A stretch of 64,000 nt of DNA from Paraburkholderia sp. HP33-1 (GCF_021390595.1 NZ_JAJEJR010000001.1:1-64000); one strand, 5' to 3'; counted from the first letter of the stretch, positions 15,159 through 24,695 are shown. Notes: generated by a model from the letters alone, not told the origin. Made by a program: numbers and translations.

Positions 15159-16313
15159 ATGCAGAGCGCCACGCAAGCCCGCTCGAAACTGCCGGACGTC
15201 GGCACCACCATTTTTACCGTGATCGGCCAGTTGGCCGCGCAACACGATGCCTTGAACCTGTCGCAGGGCGCGCCGAATTTCGCGCCGGACCCGAAGCTCG
15301 TCGAAGGCGTCGCGCAGGCGATGCGCGCAGGTCATAACCAGTACGCGCCGATGGCCGGCATCGGCGCGCTGCGCGAAGCGCTCGCCGACAAGGTCGAAAC
15401 GCTGTACGGCGTGCGCTACGATCCGGCCAGCGAAGTGACCGTGCTCGCGAGCGCGAGCGAGGGGCTCTATTCGACGATCAGCGCGCTCGTGCATCCAGGC
15501 GACGAAGTGATCTATTTCGAACCGTCGTTCGACAGCTACGGCCCGATCGTGCGCTTGCAGGGCGCGACGCCGGTCGCGATCAAGCTGTCGCTCGATCACT
15601 TCCGCGTGAACTGGGACGAAGTTGCCGCCGCGATCACGCCGAAGACGCGCATGATCATCGTCAACACGCCGCACAATCCGACCGCGACGATTTTTGGCGA
15701 CGCCGATATCGAGCGGCTCAAAGCGATCACGCGCAACACCGACATCGTGATTCTGTCCGACGAGGTCTACGAGCACGTCGTGTTCGACGGCGCGAAGCAT
15801 CAGAGCATGGCGTGCCATCGCGAGCTCGCGGAGCGCAGTGTGATCGTCTCATCGTTCGGCAAGTCGTATCACGTGACCGGCTGGCGTGTCGGCTATTGCC
15901 TCGCGCCCGCCGCGCTGATGGACGAGATCCGCAAGGTTCACCAGTTCATGGTGTTCTCCGCCGATACGCCGATGCAGCACGCGTTCGTCGACGCATTGGC
16001 CAATCGCGACAGCTATCTCGGCCTGTCGGACTTCTATCAGAAGAAGCGCGATCTGCTCGCGTATGCGCTGCGCGAATCGCGCTTCGAGCTGTTGCCGAGC
16101 GAAGGCAGCTTCTTTATGCTCGCGCGGTTCCGCGGCTTTTCCGATGAAAGCGACAGTGATTTCGTGCTGCGCCTGATCCGCGATGCGCGCGTCGCGACGA
16201 TTCCGTTGTCGGCGTTCTATACCGACGGCACGGATTCCGGGCTGATTCGCCTGAGTTTCTCGAAGGACGACGCGACGCTCATCGAAGGCGCGCGGCGTTT
16301 GTGCGAGATCTGA
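15159..16313 (+). CDS. PLP-dependent aminotransferase, methionine aminotransferase type
   Basis: This is a class I/II aminotransferase of 384 residues, resembling YbdL/methionine aminotransferases and kynurenine aminotransferase relatives that deaminate methionine and aromatic amino acids. The pyridoxal-phosphate lysine is K235 in SSFGKSYHVTGWRVGY; the NTPHNPTAT and SDEVYEH motifs and the C-terminal substrate-carboxylate Arg (in GLIRLSFSK) are present. The ATG at 15159 lies behind GGGAGAAAG. The next gene encodes an amino-acid binding protein on the same strand, 65 bp away, which hints at a shared role in amino-acid use. The exact substrate is inferred from overall similarity only. Confidence 0.85.
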   Translation: MQSATQARSKLPDVGTTIFTVIGQLAAQHDALNLSQGAPNFAPDPKLVEGVAQAMRAGHNQYAPMAGIGALREALADKVETLYGVRYDPASEVTVLASASEGLYSTISALVHPGDEVIYFEPSFDSYGPIVRLQGATPVAIKLSLDHFRVNWDEVAAAITPKTRMIIVNTPHNPTATIFGDADIERLKAITRNTDIVILSDEVYEHVVFDGAKHQSMACHRELAERSVIVSSFGKSYHVTGWRVGYCLAPAALMDEIRKVHQFMVFSADTPMQHAFVDALANRDSYLGLSDFYQKKRDLLAYALRESRFELLPSEGSFFMLARFRGFSDESDSDFVLRLIRDARVATIPLSAFYTDGTDSGLIRLSFSKDDATLIEGARRLCEI

Positions 16314-16378
16314 GTGCGCGACCGCACACGCGAAGTCGCCGAAGTCATGAAAGTATTCGAAGAAAGAAGGGAGATGTT

Positions 16379-17173
16379 ATGAAGTTGCTCAACTGCCTGT
16401 TGGCGCTGGCCTGCGCAGGCGCGTCGCTCGCAACAGCGTCCGCCGCAAGCGCCGCCGATACCACGACGCTGCGTTTCGGCCTCGAAGCGCAGTATCCGCC
16501 GTTCGAGTCTAAAGGGCCGAACGGCGAACTGCAGGGGCTCGATATCGACGTGGGCAATGCGGTCTGCGCGGCCGCGCATATGACGTGCAAGTGGGTCGAA
16601 ACCTCGTTCGACGGCCTGATCCCCGCACTGCAAGGGCGCAAATTCGATGCGATCAATTCGGCGATGAACGCGACCGAACAGCGTCGCCAGGCGATCGACT
16701 TCACGACGGTCGTCTATCGCGTGCCGTCGCAGCTGATCGCGCGGCGCGACAGCGGTCTGCTGCCGACGCCCGCGTCGCTGAAGGGCAAGCGCGTCGGCGT
16801 GCTGCAAGGGTCGATCCAGGAGACCTTCGCAAAGGTGCATTGGGAACCGCTCGGCGTGATCGTGCTGTCGTATCAGGATCAGAACCAGGTCTACGCCGAT
16901 CTGGGCGCGGGCCGTCTCGATGGCACGCTGGTGCTCGCGCCCGCCGGACAAACGGGGTTTCTGTCGAAGCCCGACGGCAAGGACTACGCTTTCGTCGGCC
17001 AACCGGTGCGCGACGACAAGATTCTCGGCAGCGGCATCGCATACGGTATTCGCAAGGGCGACACTGCGCTGCGCGATCAGTTGAACGCCGCGATCGCAAA
17101 GGTGCAAGCCGATGGCACCGTGAAGACGTTGGCCGCGAAATACCTCGGCAATATCGACGTGAGCGCGAAGTAG
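16379..17173 (+). CDS. Periplasmic amino-acid binding protein (SBP_bac_3)
   Basis: This is an ABC-transporter solute-binding protein of family 3, 264 residues. A signal peptide (MKLLNCLLALACAGASLATA, cleavage likely in the ASAASA-A region) is followed by the typical start LRFGLEAQYPPFESKGPNGELQGLDIDVGNAVC. Members of this family bind polar amino acids such as Lys/Arg/ornithine, His or cystine. No permease or ATPase gene lies nearby, so it must use a transporter encoded elsewhere or act alone. The ATG at 16379 (after AAGAAGGGAGATG) precedes the signal peptide directly; a longer reading would put charged residues before it. Confidence 0.88.
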   Translation: MKLLNCLLALACAGASLATASAASAADTTTLRFGLEAQYPPFESKGPNGELQGLDIDVGNAVCAAAHMTCKWVETSFDGLIPALQGRKFDAINSAMNATEQRRQAIDFTTVVYRVPSQLIARRDSGLLPTPASLKGKRVGVLQGSIQETFAKVHWEPLGVIVLSYQDQNQVYADLGAGRLDGTLVLAPAGQTGFLSKPDGKDYAFVGQPVRDDKILGSGIAYGIRKGDTALRDQLNAAIAKVQADGTVKTLAAKYLGNIDVSAK

Positions 17174-17298
17174 TCGCGTAGCGTCGGGCAGGCGGCGCCG
17201 CGCGTTGGCTTGTTGCGCGTGCGTTTGATGGCTACGATACGTAGGCTTCGCGAAGTCGGAGACGATAGCGAAGTCGACGGATCAACCGGAGAACGCGC

Positions 17299-18168
17299 AT
17301 GAGCGAGACGACCGAAGCGGCAAGCGCAGTGACCAACGCGCGCGCAACGGGCGCGTCCGCGCCGCGCTTCTGGCGCAGCGACGCGCTGCCGTTCATCGAG
17401 GCGCGCTCCATCGACGATGGCCGCAAGGTCTGCTACGCCAAGCATTCGCACGAAACCTTTTCGATCGGCGCGGTGACGGGCGGCCGCAGCGTGTATCTGA
17501 ATCGGCATGCGCGGGAATGGATAGGCGCGGGCGCCGTCGTGATGATGAACCCCGACGATGTGCACGCGTGCAATCCGGTTGCCGGTGAGCGCTGGTCGTA
17601 TCGGATGCTGCACGTCGACGTCGCGTGGTTCACGAAACTGCAGCACGAGCTCGGCTTGAACGAGAATCACGCGTTTCGCGCGTTCTCGCAGATCATGACG
17701 CTCGACGCCGCGTTGTTCGACGGCCTGAACCGGCTGTGCGCGATTCTCACCAACGACAACGATCTCGACGCAGACACGCTGCGTAAGGAAAGCGCGGCCA
17801 TCACCTTTTTCTCCAATGTGCAGCAAACGCTCAATCCAGCGAGCTTGCCCGTGCGTGACGCGAGCAGCCAGCTCGCGCGCGCCGCGGAGTACATCGCCGA
17901 AAACTGCACGCGAGCGCTGAGACTCGACGACGTGTGCCAGGCGGCCGGGCTGTCCGCGTCGCATCTGATACGAGCGTTCAAGCAGCGCTACGGCATGACG
18001 CCGCACGCGTATCTGATCAACCGGCGCATCCAGTACAGTCGCGCGCAACTAAGGCGCGGGGCGCTGATTGCGGATGTCGCGCTCGACGCCGGTTTCGCCG
18101 ATCAGGCGCATTTGCAGCGCACCTTCAAACGGCTGGTGGCAGCGACGCCGGGGCAGTACCGCAGGTGA
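17299..18168 (+). CDS. AraC-family transcription regulator
   Basis: This is a 289-residue regulator. An N-terminal cupin-like AraC sensor domain (about residues 30-175, with HSHETFSIGAVTGG) is followed by the C-terminal double helix-turn-helix (about 185-289: LDDVCQAAGLSASHLIRAFKQRYGMTPHAYL and then IADVALDAGFADQAHLQRTFKR). It converges with a LysE-family exporter gene, with only 12 bp between the stops. In many proteobacteria AraC genes of this layout accompany LysE-type exporters and control them, so the pairing is a plausible functional link. The effector is unknown. Confidence 0.88.
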   Translation: MSETTEAASAVTNARATGASAPRFWRSDALPFIEARSIDDGRKVCYAKHSHETFSIGAVTGGRSVYLNRHAREWIGAGAVVMMNPDDVHACNPVAGERWSYRMLHVDVAWFTKLQHELGLNENHAFRAFSQIMTLDAALFDGLNRLCAILTNDNDLDADTLRKESAAITFFSNVQQTLNPASLPVRDASSQLARAAEYIAENCTRALRLDDVCQAAGLSASHLIRAFKQRYGMTPHAYLINRRIQYSRAQLRRGALIADVALDAGFADQAHLQRTFKRLVAATPGQYRR

Positions 18169-18180
18169 GCGCGAGCCGCA

Positions 18181-18768
18181 TCACTCGGCAAGCAGATACA
18201 GCGCACTGAGCGCGAGCAGCGCCGCCATCACGCGATTGAACACCCTGACCCGCTTCGCTTCACGCAGATGCCTGCGCAGAAACGTGCCGGCATAGGCCCA
18301 ACTCGCGATCGACAGATAACAGATCACGAAGTACAGCGCGGTGAATTGCCAGACGAGCCGGCCATCGCCGCCAGCCGCATACGCGCCCATGCCGGCCAGC
18401 GACGCGAGCCACGCCTTCGGATTGAGCCATTGCATCGCCGCGCCGCGCGCGAACGACGGCCCGCGCGCCGGCCTGTCCGCGCCGAGTTGGCCGTTGTCGA
18501 TGGCGAGTTTGTAGGCCATGTAGAGCAGGAAGCCCACGCCTGCCCATTTCACGATCTCGATCAGATCAGGAAAGCGCGCGAGCAATTCGTGCAGGCCGAG
18601 GCCGATCAGAAGCAGCAGCAAGGTGAAACCGATTGTCGCGCCAGTGACGTGCCGCAAACTCGCGGCGAGCCCGTGCTGCGCTCCGGCGCTGAGCGCGACG
18701 ACGTTGACCGGGCCGGGAGAAATGGAACTGGCGAGCGCGAACGCGGCCATCGAGAGTAATGCAGTCAT
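18181..18768 (-). CDS. LysE/RhtB-family amino-acid exporter
   Basis: This is an inner-membrane exporter of 195 residues with about six hydrophobic segments. The family signature SISPGPVNVVALSAGAQHG sits in the first segment and the loop WLNPKAWLASLAGMGAYA in the middle. The start at 18768 (MTALLSMAAFALASS) places the first membrane helix at the N-terminus; the longer open frame upstream is not family-like. Such proteins expel amino acids or related metabolites. It converges with an AraC-family gene that is probably its regulator. Confidence 0.88.
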   Translation of the reverse strand: MTALLSMAAFALASSISPGPVNVVALSAGAQHGLAASLRHVTGATIGFTLLLLLIGLGLHELLARFPDLIEIVKWAGVGFLLYMAYKLAIDNGQLGADRPARGPSFARGAAMQWLNPKAWLASLAGMGAYAAGGDGRLVWQFTALYFVICYLSIASWAYAGTFLRRHLREAKRVRVFNRVMAALLALSALYLLAE

Positions 18769-19420
18769 CGGATGCCTCGAAACGTGAGTGTGCGAATGGA
18801 TTGCGGCGCTCAACGGTAACGAGACGGCGACAGCATGTATTGAAGGAAATTGCCCAGCCGAAAGGCAGACGCGATGAAGCGATAACAAACGCGCGTTTGA
18901 ATTTAAAAAATAAATACGCGCAAACGTTACCGAGGAAAACCAATATTTGAATTGTCAGGTAAATTACGCTTATTGAAAAGTATGATATGTCCCTATGAGG
19001 CGGGTCGTTATTCCGCCCGATAAACAGTGCGGGGACGCCGCTAACGGACCGCCACCGAGGGGGCCAGCCGCCCGTGACGTTCTTGTCGTGCAGTGCCCTC
19101 GGATAAACCCGCGATACAAGACTCGACGACTTACGCGCGAAAAAGCGAATGCATTCAGCGCGCAATGAATGCTTGGCATCAGTATCAATAGACCGGTCCG
19201 TCTCTTCTGGAAACGATCGGTCGAATGGATTAAAGGGAGTGCATGTGGGTCCCCGTGTGAGCAGGCAGAAGATTGCGGACGAATTGAACGAGCTGTGTCT
19301 CGCGTTATTCGACGGCTGGTGCAAGTGCAAATGCGTGATTCCGCTTCTTCTGTCTCAACAGACCGGAAGCGTAGTGCGCACTTCGACAAACTAACTCCCG
19401 CCGTTGGAAACGCAGAGCAC
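18769..19420. other. Long intergenic region with promoters for the exporter and the diguanylate cyclase
   Basis: These 652 bp hold no gene I can support. The part from about 18880 to 19000 is clearly richer in A+T than its surroundings and includes a perfect 12-bp palindrome AAACGCGCGTTT (18888-18899) upstream of the exporter. The second half stays open in the cyclase frame but shows weak coding character. Promoters of both flanking genes should lie here. Confidence 0.4.
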
Positions 19421-20938
19421 ATGATCCACAAAAGAACGGGCCGGCTTCGCGTGCCGATCGCATGGGCGCGCAGATGGCGGATGCGGCGCGATGGCGTCAT
19501 CTACGCGGGATGCGGCGTGGTGCTGGCGATGCTCGCGCTGTGCGGCTATTCGCTGTATCAGAGCCGCGAGGATGCGATAGCGCGCGCGCTCGATTCATCG
19601 CGCGATGTCGCGACGATCACTGAGCGCGACATCGCGCGCAATTTCGAGCTGTACGCGGCGTCGCTGCAGGCCGTCGCCGACGGCCTCGGGCGTCCGGGCG
19701 TGCTCGATTCGCCGCAATTGCGGCGCGAGATCCTGTTCGATCGCGCGGCCACCGGCCAATACGCCGGCGCGATCGTGGTGATCGACGCGCTGGGCAACGT
19801 CGTGATGAATTCGGAAAACGGCGTGCCGCGCGCAGGAAACTTCTCGGATCGCCCGTACTTCAAGATTCATCGCGAGAACCCGGACTTCGGGCTCGATGTC
19901 AGCGCGCCGTACAGTTCGAGGCTCAGACCCGGTTCGCGCAGCATTGCGCTGAGCCGGCGACTGTCGCGGCCGGACGGATCATTTGCGGGGATCGTCGCGC
20001 TCGGTATCGATCAGGAGTACTTTGCGAGCCTGTTCGCGGATCTGCGGCTCGGGCAGCATGGCTCGGTGTCGATCATCAGAACGGACGGCACGATCATCTT
20101 GCGCCGGCCCGATGATCGACACGATACCGGGCGCGACATTAGCAAGACGGAGTTCTTCCAGCACCTGCTCGCGAAAGACGAGGGCAGCTTTATCGCGTCT
20201 TCGCCGCTCGATGACGACGAGCGGCTTTACTCGTTCAGACGGATTTCGAAATTGCCGCTGATCGTGCTGGTCGCCGAGTCGACCGCCGATATCTATGCAG
20301 GCTGGTGGAACCGCGCGCTCACGATCGGCTCGCTGATGCTGATCTTCGGGATCGGCATGATCGTGCTGGCGGCACGGCTCGGCGCCGAGTTGAGGCGACG
20401 GCGGCGGGTGGAGCACGAACTCGAACGGCTTGCCGGCACGGACGGACTCACCGGCCTGCCCAATCGCCGCGCGCTGTGCGAAACGCTAGACCGCGAATGG
20501 CTGCGCGCGCGCCGCACCGGCAGCGTGTTGTCGCTGCTGTTCGTCGATATCGATCACTTCAAGGTTTACAACGATACGTATGGCCACCAGGCCGGCGATG
20601 TCGCGCTGACCGAGGTCGCGCGCTGCATCCGCAGGGTCATCCTGCGGCCGGGCGATTGCGTCGGCCGATACGGCGGTGAGGAGTTCGTCGTGGTGCTGCC
20701 GGATACCGATGTGGCCGGTGCCGGGGTCGTCGGCGAGAAGATCCGCGCGGCGATCGGCGAGCTGGGCATTGCGCATGCGGGCTGCGAGTTTGGTCGCGTG
20801 ACGGCCAGCATCGGCGCGACTACGTGGTGGCCGGATCTGGAGACGGATGTGAGCGTGGTGATCCGGGCTGCGGACGAGGCGTTGTATACGGCGAAGGCGG
20901 GGGGAAGAAATATGGTCGTGCAGATGGGGGTGGGGTGA
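19421..20938 (+). CDS. Membrane diguanylate cyclase with Cache-type sensor
   Basis: This enzyme makes the second messenger cyclic di-GMP from GTP. It has 505 residues from ATG 19421. A membrane helix (about 29-48) is followed by a periplasmic Cache-type sensor domain (about 50-300), a second helix (about 306-328) and a C-terminal GGDEF domain. The active site reads GGEEF (418-422), which is functional in this family. An RxxD inhibitory site (R409-D412) lies exactly five residues before it, so product feedback is expected. The start is uncertain: the frame is open further upstream with other Met codons (for example 19331). No phosphodiesterase domain is present. Confidence 0.87.
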   Translation: MIHKRTGRLRVPIAWARRWRMRRDGVIYAGCGVVLAMLALCGYSLYQSREDAIARALDSSRDVATITERDIARNFELYAASLQAVADGLGRPGVLDSPQLRREILFDRAATGQYAGAIVVIDALGNVVMNSENGVPRAGNFSDRPYFKIHRENPDFGLDVSAPYSSRLRPGSRSIALSRRLSRPDGSFAGIVALGIDQEYFASLFADLRLGQHGSVSIIRTDGTIILRRPDDRHDTGRDISKTEFFQHLLAKDEGSFIASSPLDDDERLYSFRRISKLPLIVLVAESTADIYAGWWNRALTIGSLMLIFGIGMIVLAARLGAELRRRRRVEHELERLAGTDGLTGLPNRRALCETLDREWLRARRTGSVLSLLFVDIDHFKVYNDTYGHQAGDVALTEVARCIRRVILRPGDCVGRYGGEEFVVVLPDTDVAGAGVVGEKIRAAIGELGIAHAGCEFGRVTASIGATTWWPDLETDVSVVIRAADEALYTAKAGGRNMVVQMGVG

Positions 20939-21100
20939 GCGTTCGCTCCTGATTGCCTGCGCTGGATGGCGCACTGATGGAGCAGGCGACGCAATTTACA
21001 CGAAGCTATTTTTAACGATCGCGAAATATATTCGTAATTCTCGAGTAACAAATTGTAACGACAATCTGTCGCCACTAACCACGACGACGGAGTTGCCTGC

Positions 21101-23056
21101 ATGCCCGCTTCTCTCATCCGTTTCCCGCTGCGCCTCGCGGTGCTTTCGAGCGTTGCCGTACTGGCCGCCTGCGGAGGCGGGAATATCGATAGCAATACGA
21201 GCGCGGCCATTCCGGCGCCCCCCGCCGACCCCGGCTTTGTCGACAACGCGCCGATTCCCGACGTGCCCGCCTTCATCGACAACATCGCGACCAACCAGCG
21301 CGGCGACGCCCGCTACGCCACGCTCGAAACGAATGCCGGCGTGCGCGTGGTGGCGCGTTTCCTCGACCTCTGGCAGCCGCTTACGATGCTCGTGGACGCC
21401 GGCGTTTCCGCGCCTGCAAACGGTACGTTCCCCGCGGTCGCGCAGTCGACGTGGACGGGGGTGCCCACCGACGGCACGCCCAATGGCACGATCCTGAACA
21501 GCACCGTGCTCAACGCGAACATCCAGTACGTCGTGACCGCAACCACCCAGCGTACCCAGGCGCAGGCCGACGCGGCCTACTATGACGACCGCCGCGGCAA
21601 GGGCTACAGCGTCACCGACGGCATGGGGCCGCTCACCACGGCGTGGCGCTCGGCAGCGCAGCAAATCACGAGCATCACGTCGATTCCCGCGAACGCGACC
21701 ACGACGCTCTACAGCGACTCGGGCAACAACACCGGCGTGGGAAGCACGAGCAACGCGACCTTCGGCAAGGTGGTCGACCTGCTCAACACGATGGGCAACA
21801 ACGCCTCCACCGAGCCCGCCAAGCGCTTTTACAAATACGCGCGGCCGTTCCGCTGGAGCACGAGCGTCGTGGTCGATCCCACGCTCGTGCCGGCCATCAG
21901 CACGACGCCTGCGACCGATGGCGGCTTCATTAGCGGTCACGAAGCCGAAGCCATGCGCGACGCGATGACGATGGCCTACCTCGTTCCCGAGCGTTACCAG
22001 GAAATGGCGAGCCGCGGCCTCGAACTTGGCGAGAACCGCATCCTCGCGGGCATGCATTCGCCGCTCGACGTGATTGGCGGACGCCTGTTCGCCCTCGCTG
22101 CGACGGCCGCGAATCTCTATGACCCCGCGAACGCCACGCTCAAGAGCGCAGCCTACGCGCAGGCGCACAACGCGCTCGAGCAGGCCACCGGCACGGACGC
22201 GACAACCTTCGCGGCCTACGCGCATTCGGCGACGACCACGACCGACCGCTTCGCCGACTACTCGACCAACAAGTCGGAATTCGCGCGCCGCATGACGTTC
22301 GGGTTCGGCCAGATTGAATCGACCGAAGCGCCGCCCGTCGTGCCCAAGGGTGCCGAGGTGCTGCTCGAAACGCGTTTCCCCTACCTGAGCGCCGATCAGC
22401 GCCGCGTCGTGCTCAAGACGACGGAAGTCGCTTCGGGCTATCCGGTCATGGACGATGCCGAAGGTTGGGGCCGCCTGAACATGTTTAGCGCAGCCGATGG
22501 TTATGGCGCTTTCAACGGCAACGTGATCGTTTCGATGGACGCGACGCAGGGCGGATTCAACGCCGCTGATGCCTGGCGCAACGACATTGCCGGTTCGGGC
22601 AAGCTCACGCTGCAAGGCAGCGGCACGCTCACGCTCGCGGGCAACAACAGCTACACGGGCGGCTCGCAGGTGAGCGGCGGCGTGCTTGCCGCTTCGTCGG
22701 CCACGGCCTTCGGTAACGGCGACGTCTACGTTGGCTCGGGCGGCGGTTTGACCGTAGCGACGAGCGCACCGTTGACGATCACGGGCAAGTACACGCAGCT
22801 CGACGGCACGACGCTCGAACTCGATATCGACGGCAACGGCGGCGGACGCCTGCGCGTGGGTGGCCAGCTCACCGTGGCGGGCGGCACGCTGCACGTGAAG
22901 TTCGTGAACGGCTACGCGCCCAAGGCCGGCGACACGATCGACGTGATCGACGGCAGCGGCGCATCGGTGAAGTTCGCGACGGTCACGGTGGATGGTTTCA
23001 AGGCCACGCCGGTTTATTCCTCGACCGGCGTTTCAATAAAACTGTCGGCGTCGTAA
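21101..23056 (+). CDS. Exported PAP2-family acid phosphatase lipoprotein with autotransporter-type beta repeat
   Basis: This is a 651-residue surface or periplasmic protein. The N-terminus is a lipoprotein signal with lipobox LAAC (C24). The middle is a PAP2/class A acid phosphatase domain: motif 1 K241-x6-R248-P249, motif 2 S278-G-H280, and motif 3 R313-x5-H319-x3-D323. This predicts a vanadium-haloperoxidase-like phosphate hydrolase. The last ~150 residues contain an autotransporter-associated beta-strand repeat (TLQGSGTLTLAGNNSYTGG and following Gly/Ser-rich strands) but no recognisable translocator barrel. A PI-PLC-like gene follows. The substrate may be lipid phosphates or small organic phosphates. 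The start at 21101 gives a normal signal; an alternative GTG or ATG is not obvious. Confidence 0.85.
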   Translation: MPASLIRFPLRLAVLSSVAVLAACGGGNIDSNTSAAIPAPPADPGFVDNAPIPDVPAFIDNIATNQRGDARYATLETNAGVRVVARFLDLWQPLTMLVDAGVSAPANGTFPAVAQSTWTGVPTDGTPNGTILNSTVLNANIQYVVTATTQRTQAQADAAYYDDRRGKGYSVTDGMGPLTTAWRSAAQQITSITSIPANATTTLYSDSGNNTGVGSTSNATFGKVVDLLNTMGNNASTEPAKRFYKYARPFRWSTSVVVDPTLVPAISTTPATDGGFISGHEAEAMRDAMTMAYLVPERYQEMASRGLELGENRILAGMHSPLDVIGGRLFALAATAANLYDPANATLKSAAYAQAHNALEQATGTDATTFAAYAHSATTTTDRFADYSTNKSEFARRMTFGFGQIESTEAPPVVPKGAEVLLETRFPYLSADQRRVVLKTTEVASGYPVMDDAEGWGRLNMFSAADGYGAFNGNVIVSMDATQGGFNAADAWRNDIAGSGKLTLQGSGTLTLAGNNSYTGGSQVSGGVLAASSATAFGNGDVYVGSGGGLTVATSAPLTITGKYTQLDGTTLELDIDGNGGGRLRVGGQLTVAGGTLHVKFVNGYAPKAGDTIDVIDGSGASVKFATVTVDGFKATPVYSSTGVSIKLSAS

Positions 23057-23071
23057 CGCTATGAAGCAAGG

Positions 23072-23091
23072 CCCGGACCTGAAGGTCCGGG
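23072..23091. terminator. Strong GC hairpin between the phosphatase and PI-PLC-like genes
   Basis: A perfect 9-bp stem (CCCGGACCT / AGGTCCGGG) with a 2-nt loop lies 15 bp after the phosphatase stop. No T run follows, so it may be an attenuator or mRNA-stabilising hairpin rather than a terminator. Confidence 0.4.
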
Positions 23092-23138
23092 ACGCCATCA
23101 CGTATCCCACGCAGCGACTTCACAGACGGAGAACCCGG

Positions 23139-24182
23139 ATGAGCTTTCTTGAATGGCTGAACCGCCTGCGTAGCACATGCTGCGTCGTTATCTGTGGACT
23201 TGTCTTTGCAAGCCCCGCCTACGCGCTGGATATCGAATACACGTCGACCAGCAAGCTCAACAACGTGACGCTGGCCGGGTCACACAATACCTACGACAAG
23301 AAAAGCGATTTCGAGTACATCTTCGATGCACTGGACAAGGTACAGGTCATCGAACTCGACGTATGGGCTGCGGCAGGCAAGTGGTACGTGTCGCACAGCG
23401 ATCCGCTGGGCAACAACAATAATTGCCCGAAGAGCGGTCAATCTGGCGCCGACCGCAATCAGGACCTGCGCTCGTGCATCGACAGCCTACGCACCTGGCA
23501 CGACAGCCATCCGCAACACGAACTCGTGATCGTCAAGATGGAATTCAAGGCGGGCCTGCTCAACTCGGCGGCCAGCCTGGACGATCTCATCAGCGACATT
23601 TCGGGCGGCGGCGCCGGCGCGCGCATTCCCGCCTCGTGGATTTTCAAGCCGTCCGACCTGATGTGCTTCAACCCACCGGCCTGCACGAGCCACTATGCCA
23701 ACCCCGAAGATGCTGCGCTTGCCGCCAACTGGCCTACGCTGGAGTCGCTGCGCGGCAAATTCATGTTCATGATGGTGCCCGGCACGGTGCTCGACAGCGG
23801 TCCGCGGACTTACGCTGCCGCCCTTCGTAGCGGGCAGGCGCAGATCGTGTTTCCGGCTGTCTTCGCCAACGCGAATACTGGCTCAGCGGACCCGCGCATT
23901 TCGTATTACAGCGGCAGCGATGCAGCCAGCCGCGCATGGGACGTGTTGTTCGACATGCAGTCGGGCGTGTCAGATGCGGGCAGCGTACCCGCAAGCGTGA
24001 CAAGTTGGATGGCGCAGAACAACTTCCTCATCTGTGTCAGCGATTCGACTCCCGGTGGGTCGCCGGTCGACGTGGCGGCAGGCCGGACTCGCTTGCGCTT
24101 ACTCAGCCAGCAGTATCGTGCGAACGTCATCGACACCGACCAGGAAACCACGGACATTCCGTTCGCGTTTGACCGCCCTTGA
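23139..24182 (+). CDS. Exported PI-PLC-like phosphodiesterase
   Basis: This 347-residue protein has a signal peptide (cleaved after SPAYA near residue 28) and a phosphatidylinositol-specific phospholipase C X domain. The catalytic pattern is visible: H49 in AGSHNTYD, E72 and D74 in VIELDVW, and H86 in VSHSDP. This matches secreted bacterial PI-PLC-like enzymes that cleave phosphodiesters by general acid-base His residues; the acidic pair suggests metal use as in calcium-dependent members. The ATG at 23139 after ACGGAGAACC is chosen because it directly precedes the signal; the frame is open to 23061. The neighbour is an exported phosphatase, suggesting joint breakdown of phospholipid or inositol phosphate. 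Confidence 0.8.
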   Translation: MSFLEWLNRLRSTCCVVICGLVFASPAYALDIEYTSTSKLNNVTLAGSHNTYDKKSDFEYIFDALDKVQVIELDVWAAAGKWYVSHSDPLGNNNNCPKSGQSGADRNQDLRSCIDSLRTWHDSHPQHELVIVKMEFKAGLLNSAASLDDLISDISGGGAGARIPASWIFKPSDLMCFNPPACTSHYANPEDAALAANWPTLESLRGKFMFMMVPGTVLDSGPRTYAAALRSGQAQIVFPAVFANANTGSADPRISYYSGSDAASRAWDVLFDMQSGVSDAGSVPASVTSWMAQNNFLICVSDSTPGGSPVDVAAGRTRLRLLSQQYRANVIDTDQETTDIPFAFDRP

Positions 24183-24695
24183 GCCGCGTCATCTTGCGGA
24201 AGGCCTCTCGTATTTGAGCCTGCTTGAACGGGGTGACATTGTTTTGCCATGCTTCGTCCATTGGCAATGGTGGCGTGCCGCCCATGCCATACCGAGTCGC
24301 CATTTTCCCGGGCAAAGGAAGCTCTTTAAAAGTGCTATTTGGTTGTTCCTCAAGCGTTGTCGCCTGCTTTCGCGAACGTGTAAGTGACAAGAACTCTGTG
24401 CATTCTGGACCGGGGCGAATCGCCGGATATCGCAGTGTTCAATGTGCCCAACGAGTCCCGAGAAATTTTTATTGACATGCAGTTCCATGCCGTAGACACT
24501 TGAACGCATGAACACGTCCACTTTTGTCGCAATTGCGATTAATAACCCAATGAACGCCCATACGGGTGCGTCACTGGGGGCATGTGTGCGTTAGAAATTC
24601 GCAAGAACGCAAGTCACAAGGCCTCGCCGGAAACGGATGGGGCCTTTTTCTTTTGGTGGCACCTCCGTCAGCCGGTTCATTTGACGGAGATAAAA
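24183..24695. other. A+T-richer intergenic region, function unknown
   Basis: These 513 bp separate the PI-PLC-like gene from the DUF2917 gene. Base composition is lower in G+C than on either side. A minus-strand open frame (24390 down to 24127) encodes a stretch that looks protein-like in composition (for example MATRYGMGGTPPLPMDEAWQ from 24303) and would overlap the end of the PI-PLC-like gene. It has no clear ribosome site and no family I recognise, so it is not called. Confidence 0.35.

Noticed and set aside
20996..22894. Long minus-strand open frame opposite the PAP2 phosphatase gene
   Set aside because: Arg/Val/Gly-rich antisense shadow without any family pattern; the plus strand has a full signal peptide and catalytic motifs.
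24127..24390. Minus-strand gene overlapping the PI-PLC-like 3' end
   Set aside because: Some protein-like composition, but no ribosome site, no family and overlap with a secure gene; kept only as a remark.
24189..24521. Minus-strand open frame of 110 codons in the gap after the PI-PLC-like gene
   Set aside because: Composition looks random, and no ribosome site or family was seen.
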